Positions 1 through 7,642 of a stretch of DNA of 9,919 nucleotides are shown piece after piece. Both the position numbers and the translations under genes were made by a program. Below the pieces are notes generated by a model, which did no database searches, was not told the DNA's origin, and saw nothing but the letters and a program-made list of their open reading frames with translations. Source of the stretch: Pseudomonadota bacterium (lineage in GTDB: Bacteria > Pseudomonadota > Alphaproteobacteria > Rhizobiales > Xanthobacteraceae); assembly GCA_023392205.1 (NCBI GenBank), contig JAEVZN010000600.1, positions 1 to 9,919 of the forward strand. Reading direction: 5' to 3'. Numbering within the stretch: the first letter of the stretch is position 1; each line of letters starts with the position of its first letter.

Positions 1-702
1 CCCGCTGTGCATGTCACCGGCAATCTCAAGCTGGACGTCCCTGCGCCGCCGGCCAACATGGCTCACCTGACAGCGATGCAACAGGCTCTGGGTGACCGGC
101 AGGTTCTCGTTGCCGCATCCACGCATCCCGGTGAGGACGAAGCGATCCTCGAAGTACATCGGCGCATTCGAAAAAATCGCCCACGATTGCTGACGATCAT
201 CGTGCCGCGCCACCCCGAGCGCGGAAAGGAGATCCTCGACCGGGCAGTGGTCGCGGGTTCGCGTGCGATGTTGCGTTCGCGGGGCGTTGTCCCGGATATC
301 CGCACCGATATTTATGTGGCCGACACCATCGGCGAACTCGGTATCTTTTACAGGATCGCCCATGCGGTGTTCATGGGCGGGTCCATCGTCGAACATGGCG
401 GGCAGAATCCGATCGAGGCAGCCAAGCTCGGCCGTCCGATACTGCATGGCCCGCATGTCTGGAATTTCGCCGACATCTATGCCGCGCTGGATGCAGCACG
501 CGGTGCGGAGGAAATCGAGAATATCGGGCACCTGACGATGCGTGCCGGCGACCTCCTGAAGGACGCGGCCTCCCGTCAGGCCATGGGCGATGCGGCCTAC
601 CGAACGGTCGACCGGCTGGGCGGGGCACTCGAGCGCACCGTGACAGAACTGCGCCCCTACCTCCTGCAGCTGCGCCTGTTGCAGCAGGCGTCGGATGCGT
701 GA
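1..702 (+). CDS. waaA: 3-deoxy-D-manno-octulosonic acid (Kdo) transferase, C-terminal part (5' end outside window)
   Basis: Kdo transferase (WaaA/KdtA, GT30 family) moves Kdo from CMP-Kdo onto lipid IVA at the cytoplasmic face of the inner membrane, the first inner-core step of LPS synthesis. The frame is open from base 1, so only the last 233 residues are visible; the family is usually about 420-440 residues, so roughly the N-terminal half is missing. What remains is the C-terminal Rossmann domain. It opens with a TGNLK motif near base 16, has an ASTHPGE motif near 115-135 and a FMGGS..EHGGQNPIEAA nucleotide-sugar binding motif near 367-423. The TGA stop overlaps the start of lpxK by 8 nt, so the two are probably translationally coupled. 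An internal GTG at base 7 is not taken as the start, because conserved sequence continues to the window edge. The identification rests on these motifs and on the lpxK neighbour. Confidence 0.93.
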   Translation, partial: PAVHVTGNLKLDVPAPPANMAHLTAMQQALGDRQVLVAASTHPGEDEAILEVHRRIRKNRPRLLTIIVPRHPERGKEILDRAVVAGSRAMLRSRGVVPDIRTDIYVADTIGELGIFYRIAHAVFMGGSIVEHGGQNPIEAAKLGRPILHGPHVWNFADIYAALDAARGAEEIENIGHLTMRAGDLLKDAASRQAMGDAAYRTVDRLGGALERTVTELRPYLLQLRLLQQASDA

Positions 703-1705
703 CCCGGCCTTCTGGTGGCGGCCACCGGGCCTGGCAGCACGTGTGCTGTGGCCCGCTGCCGCTCTCTATGGGGCGCTGACAGCCCGGCGCATGGCGCAAG
801 GCGGGGCACAGGCCGAAGTCCCGGTGATCTGCGTCGGAAATTTTACTTTGGGTGGCACAGGCAAGACGCCGACCGCCATTGCAATAACGGAAGCACTCAG
901 ATCCCTCGGCGAGATGCCTTTTTTCCTCACCCGAGGATATGGCGGCCGCGAAAGCGGACCGCTGAGAGTGCAGCCCAACGATCGCGCCACCGATATTGGT
1001 GACGAGCCATTGCTGCTGGCCCGTGCGGCTCCGGTCATTGTATCGCGCGATCGCGCGGCCGGGGCGGCGCTGGCGCGGGCCGAGGGTGCGACCGCCATCG
1101 TGATGGATGACGGGCTGCAAAATCCGGCGTTGCAGAAGGATCTGTCCTTCGCCGTGATTGATGCGCGGCGCGGCTTCGGCAACGGCTATGTGTTCCCGGC
1201 CGGTCCACTCCGCGCGCCGATTGCGAGACAGATGCCGCACGTTCACGCCCTCATCGCGATCGGAACCGGACCCGGCGTATCGCAGACCGAGGCGCTTGCG
1301 CAGCAGCACGGCAGGCTGCTCCTGCGCGCGTCTCTCGCGCCCGACCAAAGCGTTCTCGAAAGCCTGCGCGAGCGCCCTCTGCTGGCATTTGCGGGCATTG
1401 GCGATCCGCAGAAATTCTTCGCGACCCTCACGGAAGCAGGGCTCGACATGCGGGCGCGCGTATCCTTTCCGGACCATCATCCCTATTCGGAGCGCGACGC
1501 GCGGGACCTGCTAGAGCAATGCCGGAAAAAAAACCTGCTCCCGGTTACGACTGAAAAAGATCTCGTGCGCTTGGCCGGACGGGACGGCGCGTTATCGGAA
1601 CTTGCCGTGATGGCGCGTGCCTTGCCCGTGACGCTGATGTTCGAAGAACAGCATCGGCTGCGCGACATTCTGCGCAAGGCGCTGCAAGAGCATCGCACCG
1701 GCTAG
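695..1705 (+). CDS. lpxK: Tetraacyldisaccharide 4'-kinase (lipid A 4'-kinase)
   Basis: LpxK phosphorylates the 4' position of the tetraacylated disaccharide 1-phosphate, using ATP, to give lipid IVA; it sits on the inner membrane. The 336-residue length is normal. A hydrophobic N-terminal stretch (about residues 14-28) fits membrane attachment. The P-loop GGTGKTPT is at 53-60, preceded by the typical VICVGN. Other family motifs seen are TRGYGG (79-84), DEP (103-105), MDDGLQN (137-143), GNGYVFPAGPLR (162-173) and FPDHHPY (258-264). The start ATG lies inside the end of waaA, with a weak CAGG about 6 nt upstream. WaaA acts on the LpxK product, so the pair is functionally coherent. Codons 278-280 read AAA AAA AAC within an A8 run; the frame is intact here, but the run is a slippery site and is reported separately. 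Confidence 0.96.
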   Translation: MRDPAFWWRPPGLAARVLWPAAALYGALTARRMAQGGAQAEVPVICVGNFTLGGTGKTPTAIAITEALRSLGEMPFFLTRGYGGRESGPLRVQPNDRATDIGDEPLLLARAAPVIVSRDRAAGAALARAEGATAIVMDDGLQNPALQKDLSFAVIDARRGFGNGYVFPAGPLRAPIARQMPHVHALIAIGTGPGVSQTEALAQQHGRLLLRASLAPDQSVLESLRERPLLAFAGIGDPQKFFATLTEAGLDMRARVSFPDHHPYSERDARDLLEQCRKKNLLPVTTEKDLVRLAGRDGALSELAVMARALPVTLMFEEQHRLRDILRKALQEHRTG

Positions 1706-1725
1706 AGCTTTTCCGGCTTGGCAGG

Positions 1726-2418
1726 TCAGGACAGGAAATAGCTCGACAGGCCCTTCCCGGCCGCAAACGCCAGAAAGCCCAGTACGGCGAAATACACGAC
1801 CGTTGCCAGCAGAAGGAGATATCCGAACAGAACAAACAAACCGTCGTTTTGCGATATCCCGACCGCAAGACACAGGATGGCCAATGCGGGGAGCGTGTTC
1901 GAGAACGGTACCAGCCCTAATGGCGCCGCCAGCAACACGCCGCCGAACAGAAGGCACAACCCGTTCAGCCGGTTCATAACTGCGCCGGTAGCCAGGATCG
2001 AGATCCGGGGATGAACAATCCTGTCCATGCGGCGAACTGTTTGCGCGCCTTTGCGAAGGATGGGCACGAGTTTCCCGGCATCGAGCGTGCGGTCGAGCAA
2101 GGCACTGGGCAGCCACGGAAGACGATTCAACGTTATGCCGATGCTGATCATGATGATCGCCGCACCGAAAACTGTGCTCACACCGGGAATCGAAACCGGA
2201 AGAAGAAAAGGAATCGTCAGGAGGGCACAGAGGATGAGAAGTCCCTGCTCGCCGATCTCTTCCAGCAGCCAGCGCAGCGTGACGGTGTCGCCCTTTATTG
2301 AATCAATAATCCCGAGCAGGGTGGCGCTCAGGGTCTGCTGGTGATCTTCAAATACGATTGTCTCAGCGGCAGTGCGAGCACCTGTTTTCGCGTCCGCATC
2401 GGAGGGGCCGTGATCCAT
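1726..2418 (-). CDS. ExoD-family (exopolysaccharide synthesis) membrane protein
   Basis: This 230-residue protein matches the ExoD family (PF06055). The family is named after rhizobial ExoD, linked to exopolysaccharide production and alkaline tolerance; its biochemical activity is unknown. An N-terminal soluble part (1-55) contains the usual LLEEIGEQGL entry into the membrane domain. Hydrophobic segments are visible at about 58-77, 81-98, 153-173, 175-190 and 193-218. The family-typical IPFLLPVSIPG runs through 69-79 and NRLPWLP lies at 98-104. It is convergent with lpxK (20-nt gap) and 72 nt downstream of the DUF2093 gene on the same strand, so it could be the last gene of an xseA operon. 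The chosen ATG has only a weak purine-rich stretch (AGATGAAATGAG) upstream. No sugar transferase or polymerase gene adjoins it, so a specific polysaccharide role cannot be inferred. Confidence 0.87.
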   Translation of the reverse strand: MDHGPSDADAKTGARTAAETIVFEDHQQTLSATLLGIIDSIKGDTVTLRWLLEEIGEQGLLILCALLTIPFLLPVSIPGVSTVFGAAIIMISIGITLNRLPWLPSALLDRTLDAGKLVPILRKGAQTVRRMDRIVHPRISILATGAVMNRLNGLCLLFGGVLLAAPLGLVPFSNTLPALAILCLAVGISQNDGLFVLFGYLLLLATVVYFAVLGFLAFAAGKGLSSYFLS

Positions 2419-2490
2419 GTCGACTCATTTCATCTGTCGCAGCGGCCTCGATCGCGGACAATGCCGCCCACGACCGATTGCCGCTCCTCT

Positions 2491-2709
2491 CTATCGCGGC
2501 TCGGTCAGGCGCTGCATGACGGCCTGCGGGGACGCATAGGCTTCCTGCAGATCCACGCTCCAGTATTTCAGTTCCTCGAGCGGGATCGGCACGGCCGTAA
2601 CGGCACAGCGCACAAAGGCACCCGGCCGAACGATCCGGAAATCCCCGTCGAGGAACCTCACCTCGGCTTCCCCGGCCATCGGAGGCGGACGGTCGAAACG
2701 ATTCAGCAC
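2491..2709 (-). CDS. DUF2093 domain protein, small conserved alphaproteobacterial protein (GTG start chosen)
   Basis: Function unknown. Counting from the GTG, the 72-residue product begins VLNRFDRPPP and carries the DUF2093 core: EVRFLDGDFRIVRPG, then CAV, then IPLEELKYWSVD and QEAYASP. Relatives are about 70 residues and start near the NRFD motif, which supports GTG at 2709; a GAAAGGGA Shine-Dalgarno sequence sits 8 nt upstream. The same frame is open to an ATG at 2817, which would add 36 residues (total 108). That ATG is 14 nt after the xseA stop but has only a weak GCCGGA before it. No signal peptide or membrane segment is seen, and there is a single Cys, so no CxxC metal site. Genes of this family often lie beside xseA in alphaproteobacteria (from memory), but no link to exonuclease VII has been shown. 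The alternative is the longer 2491-2817 form. Confidence 0.78.
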   Translation of the reverse strand: MLNRFDRPPPMAGEAEVRFLDGDFRIVRPGAFVRCAVTAVPIPLEELKYWSVDLQEAYASPQAVMQRLTEPR

Positions 2710-2717
2710 GGAAAGTG

Positions 2718-2725
2718 TCCCTTTC
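2718..2725 (-). promoter_or_regulatory. Shine-Dalgarno sequence deciding the DUF2093 GTG start
   Basis: Read on the minus strand this is GAAAGGGA, 8 nt before the GTG at 2709. It is a better ribosome binding site than anything before the upstream ATG at 2817, and it gives a protein of the usual family length. It lies within the longer reading frame, so the longer form is not excluded. Confidence 0.5.
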
Positions 2726-2831
2726 GAGATGGCGGAAGCAAGCCGGGAAACGGCTTGCGGAAAGATAGTGCGCCCGGCCGGAAGGTCAAACTGGACCGTC
2801 TGTTCCGATTTTACCATTCCGGCGCGGGGCC

Positions 2832-4247
2832 TCAGAACAGGTCGCCCTGTCGGCCGGGCACCACTTTTGGCTTATTCCGGGCGGGCTTTGCGGGTGTTCC
2901 GTCGGCGGTTGCCGAGACCCGCCCGTCGGCGAATTCGATCATCAAACGGGCGCCGGGGTTCACGGCGGATGCCGCGCGCAGCGGCTGGTCGTTCGCGTCC
3001 CGCACCAGTGCAAAGCCGCGCTGGAGCACGCCATGATAGGAATAGGCCCTCAGCAATTGCCCGGCTGCGACCAGCCGGTCCCGCCGCCGCGCAATAGCGC
3101 CCTCATAGGCCCTGCGGCCCCGGTCCCCGAGCGCCGAGACCCGCTCTGCACACAGCTTGCTCCGCTCGGTCAAGAGCCGCAGCGACAGGCGTCCGGCAAT
3201 TCGCGCGAAATCCTGGTGATGCGCCTGCGCGTTGGCCCGCAGCGCGCGCGGCAGACGGCCGGCCGCCGCATCCAGCCGCTGACGGGGAATGGCCATCAAC
3301 GCATCGAGAGACGGCAGCGCCCGCGAAGCCGCGCGCAATTCCCCGCGCCGGGCCTCCTGCCCGCGCAGCCAGCAGGCGGCCATCCTGCGGCTCTGCGTGG
3401 CGATCCGCGACAGCAATTCGGAGCGGACCGGCACCGCCATTTCGGCTGCGGCCGTAGGCGTCGGCGCGCGCTGGTCGGCGGCAAAATCGATCAGGGTCAC
3501 ATCGGTCTCGTGGCCGACGGCGGCGATGACCGGGATCATGCTCCCGGCGGTGGCCCGCACCACCACCTCCTCGTTGAAGCACCAGAGGTCTTCCAGCGAT
3601 CCGCCGCCGCGGGCGACGATCAGTACATCCGGACGCGGGATCGGCCCATCCTCCGGCAGGGCATTGAAACCCGAAATTGCATTGGCAATCTCCTCGGCCG
3701 CCCCATCGCCCTGCACCCGCACCGGCCAGACCAGCACCTGCCGCGGAAAACGGTCATCTAGCCGATGCAGGATATCGCGAATGACAGCGCCGGTCGGAGA
3801 GGTCACGACGCCGATCACCTGCGGCAGGAAGGGCAGCAATTGCTTGCGTGCCGCATCGAACAGCCCCTCGGTGCCGAGCTTCTTCTTGCGCTCCTCCAGC
3901 AGCATCATCAGCGCGCCGAGGCCGGCCGGCTCCAGCGTCTCGATCACGATCTGATAATTGGAGCGGCCCGGATAGGTGGTGATCTTGCCGGTGACGATCA
4001 CCTCAAGCCCTTCCTCGGGCTTGATCCGCATGCGGCCGAACACGCCTTTCCAGACCACGGCGTCGAGCCGCGCGCCCTCGTCCTTCAGCGCGAAATAGGC
4101 ATGGCCCGACGAATGCGGCCCGCGATAGCCGGAAATTTCGCCGCGCACCCGCACATAGCTGAAATTCTCCTCGACACTGCGCTTCAGTGCCGCGGACACT
4201 TCGGAGACGCTCAATTCCACAACGTTAAGGCGCACAGCTTCGGTCAT
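2832..4247 (-). CDS. xseA: Exodeoxyribonuclease VII large subunit
   Basis: XseA is the catalytic subunit of exonuclease VII, which degrades single-stranded DNA in both directions to oligonucleotides with the small subunit XseB, in DNA repair. From the chosen start the protein has 471 residues. An N-terminal OB-fold (about 10-105) includes [25 protein letters not shown]. The catalytic domain follows: [14 protein letters not shown] (147-160), [13 protein letters not shown] (205-217), EDLWCFNEE (219-227), AVGHETD (243-249) and APTPTAAAE (261-269). A charged helical, probably coiled-coil region spans about 275-400, and the C-terminal domain ends in GDLF. The start at 4247 (MTEA) is preferred because relatives begin just ahead of the ELSVSE motif; an in-frame ATG at 4292 would add 15 residues. 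Neither has a good Shine-Dalgarno sequence. xseB is not in this window. The gene is divergent from purD. Confidence 0.96.
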   Translation of the reverse strand: MTEAVRLNVVELSVSEVSAALKRSVEENFSYVRVRGEISGYRGPHSSGHAYFALKDEGARLDAVVWKGVFGRMRIKPEEGLEVIVTGKITTYPGRSNYQIVIETLEPAGLGALMMLLEERKKKLGTEGLFDAARKQLLPFLPQVIGVVTSPTGAVIRDILHRLDDRFPRQVLVWPVRVQGDGAAEEIANAISGFNALPEDGPIPRPDVLIVARGGGSLEDLWCFNEEVVVRATAGSMIPVIAAVGHETDVTLIDFAADQRAPTPTAAAEMAVPVRSELLSRIATQSRRMAACWLRGQEARRGELRAASRALPSLDALMAIPRQRLDAAAGRLPRALRANAQAHHQDFARIAGRLSLRLLTERSKLCAERVSALGDRGRRAYEGAIARRRDRLVAAGQLLRAYSYHGVLQRGFALVRDANDQPLRAASAVNPGARLMIEFADGRVSATADGTPAKPARNKPKVVPGRQGDLF

Positions 4248-4331
4248 TTTGGGCAATTCGCGGACGACTCGTTTGCAGGGTTTGTCCCCCATGCTACATC
4301 AGCGGCCCGGAAATAAGGCCCTCCGAAACTG
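4248..4331. promoter_or_regulatory. Divergent intergenic region between xseA and purD, probable back-to-back promoters
   Basis: These 84 nt separate the chosen xseA start (minus) from the purD start (plus), so promoters for both directions should lie here or slightly inside the genes. A weak plus-strand pair, TTGCAG (4273-4278) and TACATC (4295-4300) with a 16-nt spacer, is the best I see for purD; each hexamer matches the sigma-70 consensus at only three positions. If xseA starts at 4292, the gap shrinks to 39 nt. The call rests on gene arrangement more than on motifs. Confidence 0.35.
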
Positions 4332-5606
4332 ATGAAAATCCTGCTGATCGGCTCCGGCGGCCGGGAACATGCCCTCGCCTGGAAAATCGCTGCAAGCCCG
4401 CTTGTAGAAAAGCTGTTCTGCGCGCCGGGCAATGCCGGGATCGCGCAGGAGGCGGAATGCGTGGCGATCGATCCGGCGCGGCATGACGAGGTGATCGCCT
4501 TTTGCAAAGACAAGCGCATCGACTTCGTGGTCGTCGGACCGGAAGCGCCGCTTTGCGCGGGCCTGGTCGACGATCTCGAAGCCGCGGGCATCAAGGCGTT
4601 CGGCCCGACGAAAGCGGCGGCGCAGCTTGAAGGCTCCAAGGGCTTCACCAAGGACCTGTGCCGCGCCCATAAAATTCCGACCGCCGCCTATGGCCGCTTC
4701 GACAATGCCGCCGACGCGAAAGCCTATATCCAGAAGCAGGGCGCGCCGATCGTGGTGAAGGCCGACGGCCTCGCCGCCGGCAAGGGCGTTGTGGTTGCGC
4801 GGAGCCTTGAAGAGGCGGAAGCGGCTGTCGATGCGATGTTTGCGGGTCATCTTGGCGCGGCCGGATCGAGCGTGGTGATCGAGGAATTCCTCAATGGCGA
4901 GGAAGCGTCTTTCTTCGCCCTGTGCGATGGCAATATCGCCATCCCGCTGGCCTCGGCGCAGGATCACAAGCGCGCCTACGACAACGACCAAGGCCCCAAT
5001 ACGGGCGGCATGGGCGCGTATTCGCCGGCTCCCGTGATGACGCCGCAGATGACGCAACGCACGATGGACGAGATCATCGTCCCCACCCTGCAGGCCATGA
5101 AAACGATGGGCATGCCTTTCAAGGGCGTGTTGTTTGCAGGGCTGATGATCACCGCCGATGGACCGAAACTCATCGAATACAATACGCGTTTCGGCGATCC
5201 GGAAACGCAGGTGCTGATGCTGCGGCTGATGTCCGATCTTGTGCCGGCGCTGCTGGCGTCGCGCGATGGCGTATTGAAGGACTTCGATCTGCGCTGGTAT
5301 CCGGACGCAGCGCTCACCGTGGTAATGGCCGCAAAGGGTTACCCGGGCGCATACGAAAAGGGCACGGTGATCGAGGGCCTCGACGAAGCCGCGATGGTCG
5401 AGGGCGTGGAAATCTTCCACGCTGGCACCAAGGCGGCCGACGGTCGTATCCTCTCGAATGGCGGCCGTGTCCTTAATGTGTGCGCCTTCGGCCGCGATGT
5501 CGCGCAGGCGCAGACAAAGGCCTATGCGGCCGTGGACCTGATCCGGTGGCCGGACGGCTTCTGCCGCAGAGATATCGGGCGCCGTGCCGTCGCAAGGGAC
5601 GGCTGA
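4332..5606 (+). CDS. purD: Phosphoribosylamine--glycine ligase (GAR synthetase)
   Basis: PurD is a cytosolic ATP-grasp enzyme that joins glycine to 5-phosphoribosylamine, giving GAR, the second step of de novo purine synthesis. The 424-residue length is standard for the single-function bacterial enzyme. The N-terminal domain starts [18 protein letters not shown] (1-18), with the conserved VVVGPEAPL (66-74) and LEGSKGFTK (99-107). The ATP-grasp core shows [13 protein letters not shown] (141-153), a [19 protein letters not shown] block (210-228) and the signature RFGDPETQ (286-293). The C-terminal part has GGRVLNV (377-383) and GFCRRDIG (409-416). No PurM or PurN domain is fused. The start has no strong Shine-Dalgarno sequence but fits the family N-terminus exactly. 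It diverges from xseA and is followed 45 nt later by a hydrolase gene on the same strand, which may share its transcript. Confidence 0.98.
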   Translation: MKILLIGSGGREHALAWKIAASPLVEKLFCAPGNAGIAQEAECVAIDPARHDEVIAFCKDKRIDFVVVGPEAPLCAGLVDDLEAAGIKAFGPTKAAAQLEGSKGFTKDLCRAHKIPTAAYGRFDNAADAKAYIQKQGAPIVVKADGLAAGKGVVVARSLEEAEAAVDAMFAGHLGAAGSSVVIEEFLNGEEASFFALCDGNIAIPLASAQDHKRAYDNDQGPNTGGMGAYSPAPVMTPQMTQRTMDEIIVPTLQAMKTMGMPFKGVLFAGLMITADGPKLIEYNTRFGDPETQVLMLRLMSDLVPALLASRDGVLKDFDLRWYPDAALTVVMAAKGYPGAYEKGTVIEGLDEAAMVEGVEIFHAGTKAADGRILSNGGRVLNVCAFGRDVAQAQTKAYAAVDLIRWPDGFCRRDIGRRAVARDG

Positions 5607-5635
5607 GCCGGGGTGACAGACCGGCGGTTTACCCC
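5607..5635 (+). terminator. Weak hairpin after purD with two competing stems, possible attenuator
   Basis: Two mutually exclusive stems can form: GCCGG (5607-5611) with CCGGC (5621-5625), and GGGGT (5610-5614) with ACCCC (5631-5635). Neither is followed by a T run longer than three, so this is not a classical intrinsic terminator. It could reduce read-through from purD into the next gene, or mean nothing in GC-rich DNA. Confidence 0.22.
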
Positions 5636-5651
5636 ATAGATTGAAGGTGTC

Positions 5652-6554
5652 ATGAGCGACCTCGCCGATCTTTTCCCCGGATACGACTCGCACTGGATCG
5701 ACACCTCGCAGGGGCGGATCTTCGCGCGCACAAGCCGCAGCGACAGGCCGCCGCTCCTGCTGCTGCATGGCTATGCGCAGAGCAATGTCATGTGGCACCG
5801 CGTAGCGCCGGCCCTGGCCGAACGCTTCCAGCTGATCCTGCCCGATCTGCCGGGTTACGGCTGGTCGGTCGCGCCGCGCGCGGGCAAGGGCCACAGCCCC
5901 TACGACAAGCGCACGATGGCGCGCGTGATGGTCGAGCTGATGGAAAAGCTCGGCCATATCCGCTTCTTTCTCGCGGGGCACGATCGCGGCGGCCGTGTCG
6001 CCTATCGCATAGCCTTCGACCATCCGGGCCGCCTGATCAAGCTCGCCGTGCTGGACATCATTCCGACCTACGAAATGTGGAGCCGGATGGACCACACGCT
6101 GGCCATGAAGGTGTGGCACTGGACCTTCTTGGCGCAGAAGCATCCGATGCCGGAAATGCTGATCGAAAAGGCTCCGACCGAATATCTCGATTACAAGATG
6201 GCGAGCTGGACCAAGGCAAAGGACCTGTCGGCTTTCGATCCGCGCGCGCTTGCGCATTACCGCGCGTTCTTTTCCGACCCGAATCGCATCCATGCCACAT
6301 GCGAGGATTACCGCGCCGGTGCAAGCACCGATCTCGGCCATGACGAGGTGGATCACGCCGCCCGCAACAAGATCAGTCCGCCGTTGCTGGTGCTCTGGGG
6401 CTCGGCCGGCATCCCGAGCGAGAACAGCCCGCTGGCCGTCTGGAAGGACTGGGCCAAGGACGTGAGTGGCAAGGCCATCGACAGCGGACATTTTCTCGCG
6501 GAAGAAAATCCCGATGCCACGGCGCGTGCGCTGCTGGAATTCTTCCGGCCCTGA
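5652..6554 (+). CDS. Alpha/beta hydrolase, haloacetate (fluoroacetate) dehalogenase-like
   Basis: Cytosolic alpha/beta hydrolase of 300 residues that closely resembles fluoroacetate dehalogenase (EC 3.8.1.3; RPA1163 of Rhodopseudomonas palustris), which hydrolyses the C-F bond of fluoroacetate to give glycolate. Visible are the HGY turn (39-41), nucleophile motif GHDRGGR (109-115) with Asp111, Asp135 in VLDIIPTY, and His280 in SGHFL. Arg112 and Arg115 match the substrate-carboxylate pair. His156, Trp157 and Tyr220 match the halide pocket, and Trp186 is also kept. This places it with dehalogenases; esterases carry Ser as nucleophile and epoxide hydrolases lack the Arg/His/Trp/Tyr set. Differences from RPA1163 include Phe40 to Tyr41 and Tyr141 to Met142. 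A GAAGG Shine-Dalgarno sequence lies 4 nt before the ATG. It follows purD and leads a tight three-gene run. The true substrate could be another 2-haloacid or an unrelated ester. Confidence 0.86.
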   Translation: MSDLADLFPGYDSHWIDTSQGRIFARTSRSDRPPLLLLHGYAQSNVMWHRVAPALAERFQLILPDLPGYGWSVAPRAGKGHSPYDKRTMARVMVELMEKLGHIRFFLAGHDRGGRVAYRIAFDHPGRLIKLAVLDIIPTYEMWSRMDHTLAMKVWHWTFLAQKHPMPEMLIEKAPTEYLDYKMASWTKAKDLSAFDPRALAHYRAFFSDPNRIHATCEDYRAGASTDLGHDEVDHAARNKISPPLLVLWGSAGIPSENSPLAVWKDWAKDVSGKAIDSGHFLAEENPDATARALLEFFRP

Positions 6555-6556
6555 GG

Positions 6557-7642
6557 ATGACAGCGGCGGATCGCCAGGTCATGTTTTCGGGAACGCGGGA
6601 TGTCTCCCCGGCTCTTTTCATCGACCCCGACCGGCTTACGGAGTATCTGCAATCGCGTATCGCGAATTTCGCAGGTCCGCTCTCCATCCGCCAGTTTCGC
6701 GGCGGGCAATCGAACCCGACCTATCTGCTGGAGACGCCACAGGCGCGCTACGTGCTCCGCCGCAAGCCGCCGGGCACGCTCCTTCCCTCCGCGCATGCGG
6801 TGGACCGTGAATTCCGTATTGTCTCTGCCTTGCACGGCCAGGGTTTTCCGGTGCCGCAGCCTTATCTCTATTGCGACGACGAAAGCATCGCGGGCACAGC
6901 CTTCCATGTCATGAGCTTTGCGGACGGCCGCGTGTTCTGGGAGCCGGACATGCCGGGCGCGGCGCCCGAAGAACGTGCCGCCGTCTATCGCGCCATGAAC
7001 GCGACGCTGGCGACGTTGCACAGCTTCGATCCGGCGGCCATCGGCCTGTCCGGTTTCGGACGCGGCGAAGCTTATGTCGCGCGCCAGATCGCACGCTGGT
7101 CGCAGCAATATCGCAGCTCGGAAACCGAGACGATTGCCGACATGGACGCGCTGATTGCGTGGCTGCCGCTTCATGTGCCGCCACAACAGGCAATCCGTAT
7201 CGTGCATGGCGATTACCGGCTGGACAATCTGGTGGTCGCCAAGCGCACCCCTGACATCCTTGCCGTGCTGGACTGGGAATTGTCCACGCTCGGCGATCCG
7301 CTCGCCGATTTCACCTACCATCTGATGCAATGGCACATGCCGCATTCCGACAGCTACGCCGGAACAGCTTCGCTTCTCGGCCGCGATCTCGCAGCGCTCG
7401 GCCTGCCGTCGATGGAAGCCTATATCACGCAATATGTGGCGCAGACCGGTCTCGATCCACGTCCCGCTCTGCCATTCTATCTGGCCTATAATTTCTTCCG
7501 GATCGCCGCGATCCTGCAAGGCATCATCGGGCGCGTGCGCGACGGCACCGCGACCAGCGATCACGCGCCCGCAAAGGCCGCCATGATCCGGCCGCTGGCG
7601 GCGACCGCACGTCAATTCGCCCGCGAAGCCGGTGCGCCATGA
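6557..7642 (+). CDS. APH-family phosphotransferase (aminoglycoside phosphotransferase-like fold, LvaA/ACAD10-type)
   Basis: A 361-residue protein-kinase-like enzyme of the APH (PF01636) fold. Motifs in order are FRGGQSNPTYLL (47-58, nucleotide-binding loop), YVLRRKPPG (65-73, with the lysine that should contact ATP), HGDYRLDN (217-224, catalytic loop with Asp219 and Asn224), VLDWE (237-241, metal-binding Asp239) and GDPLAD (246-251). All catalytic residues are present. The RKPPG and LDWELSTLGDPLAD patterns are typical of the branch related to the kinase domain of ACAD10/ACAD11 and to LvaA, which phosphorylate hydroxyacyl-CoAs, rather than of antibiotic-resistance APHs. The ATG follows the hydrolase stop by 2 nt; an in-frame ATG at 6581 is an alternative start. 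The stop overlaps the patatin start (ATGA). The substrate is unknown; no acyl-CoA dehydrogenase gene adjoins it in this window. Confidence 0.88.
   Translation: MTAADRQVMFSGTRDVSPALFIDPDRLTEYLQSRIANFAGPLSIRQFRGGQSNPTYLLETPQARYVLRRKPPGTLLPSAHAVDREFRIVSALHGQGFPVPQPYLYCDDESIAGTAFHVMSFADGRVFWEPDMPGAAPEERAAVYRAMNATLATLHSFDPAAIGLSGFGRGEAYVARQIARWSQQYRSSETETIADMDALIAWLPLHVPPQQAIRIVHGDYRLDNLVVAKRTPDILAVLDWELSTLGDPLADFTYHLMQWHMPHSDSYAGTASLLGRDLAALGLPSMEAYITQYVAQTGLDPRPALPFYLAYNFFRIAAILQGIIGRVRDGTATSDHAPAKAAMIRPLAATARQFAREAGAP

Noticed and set aside
371..1480. 369-codon minus-strand open frame opposite waaA and lpxK
   Set aside because: It overlaps two essential LPS genes with intact motifs, and its Arg-rich translation is typical of a shadow frame.
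1696..1725. Repeated CCGGCT around the lpxK stop as a terminator hairpin
   Set aside because: Only a 4-bp CCGG self-complementary stem is possible and no T tract follows the second arm.
4261..4280. GCAAACG with a following TCGT on the minus strand, resembling an E. coli PurR box near purD
   Set aside because: Only one half matches well and the spacing is one base short; E. coli-type PurR is not expected in alphaproteobacteria.
4299..6491. 730-codon open frame on the minus strand, antisense to purD and the hydrolase
   Set aside because: It covers two clearly identified plus-strand genes, its product is His/Arg/Gly-rich with no recognisable domain, and long antisense frames are expected in GC-rich coding DNA.
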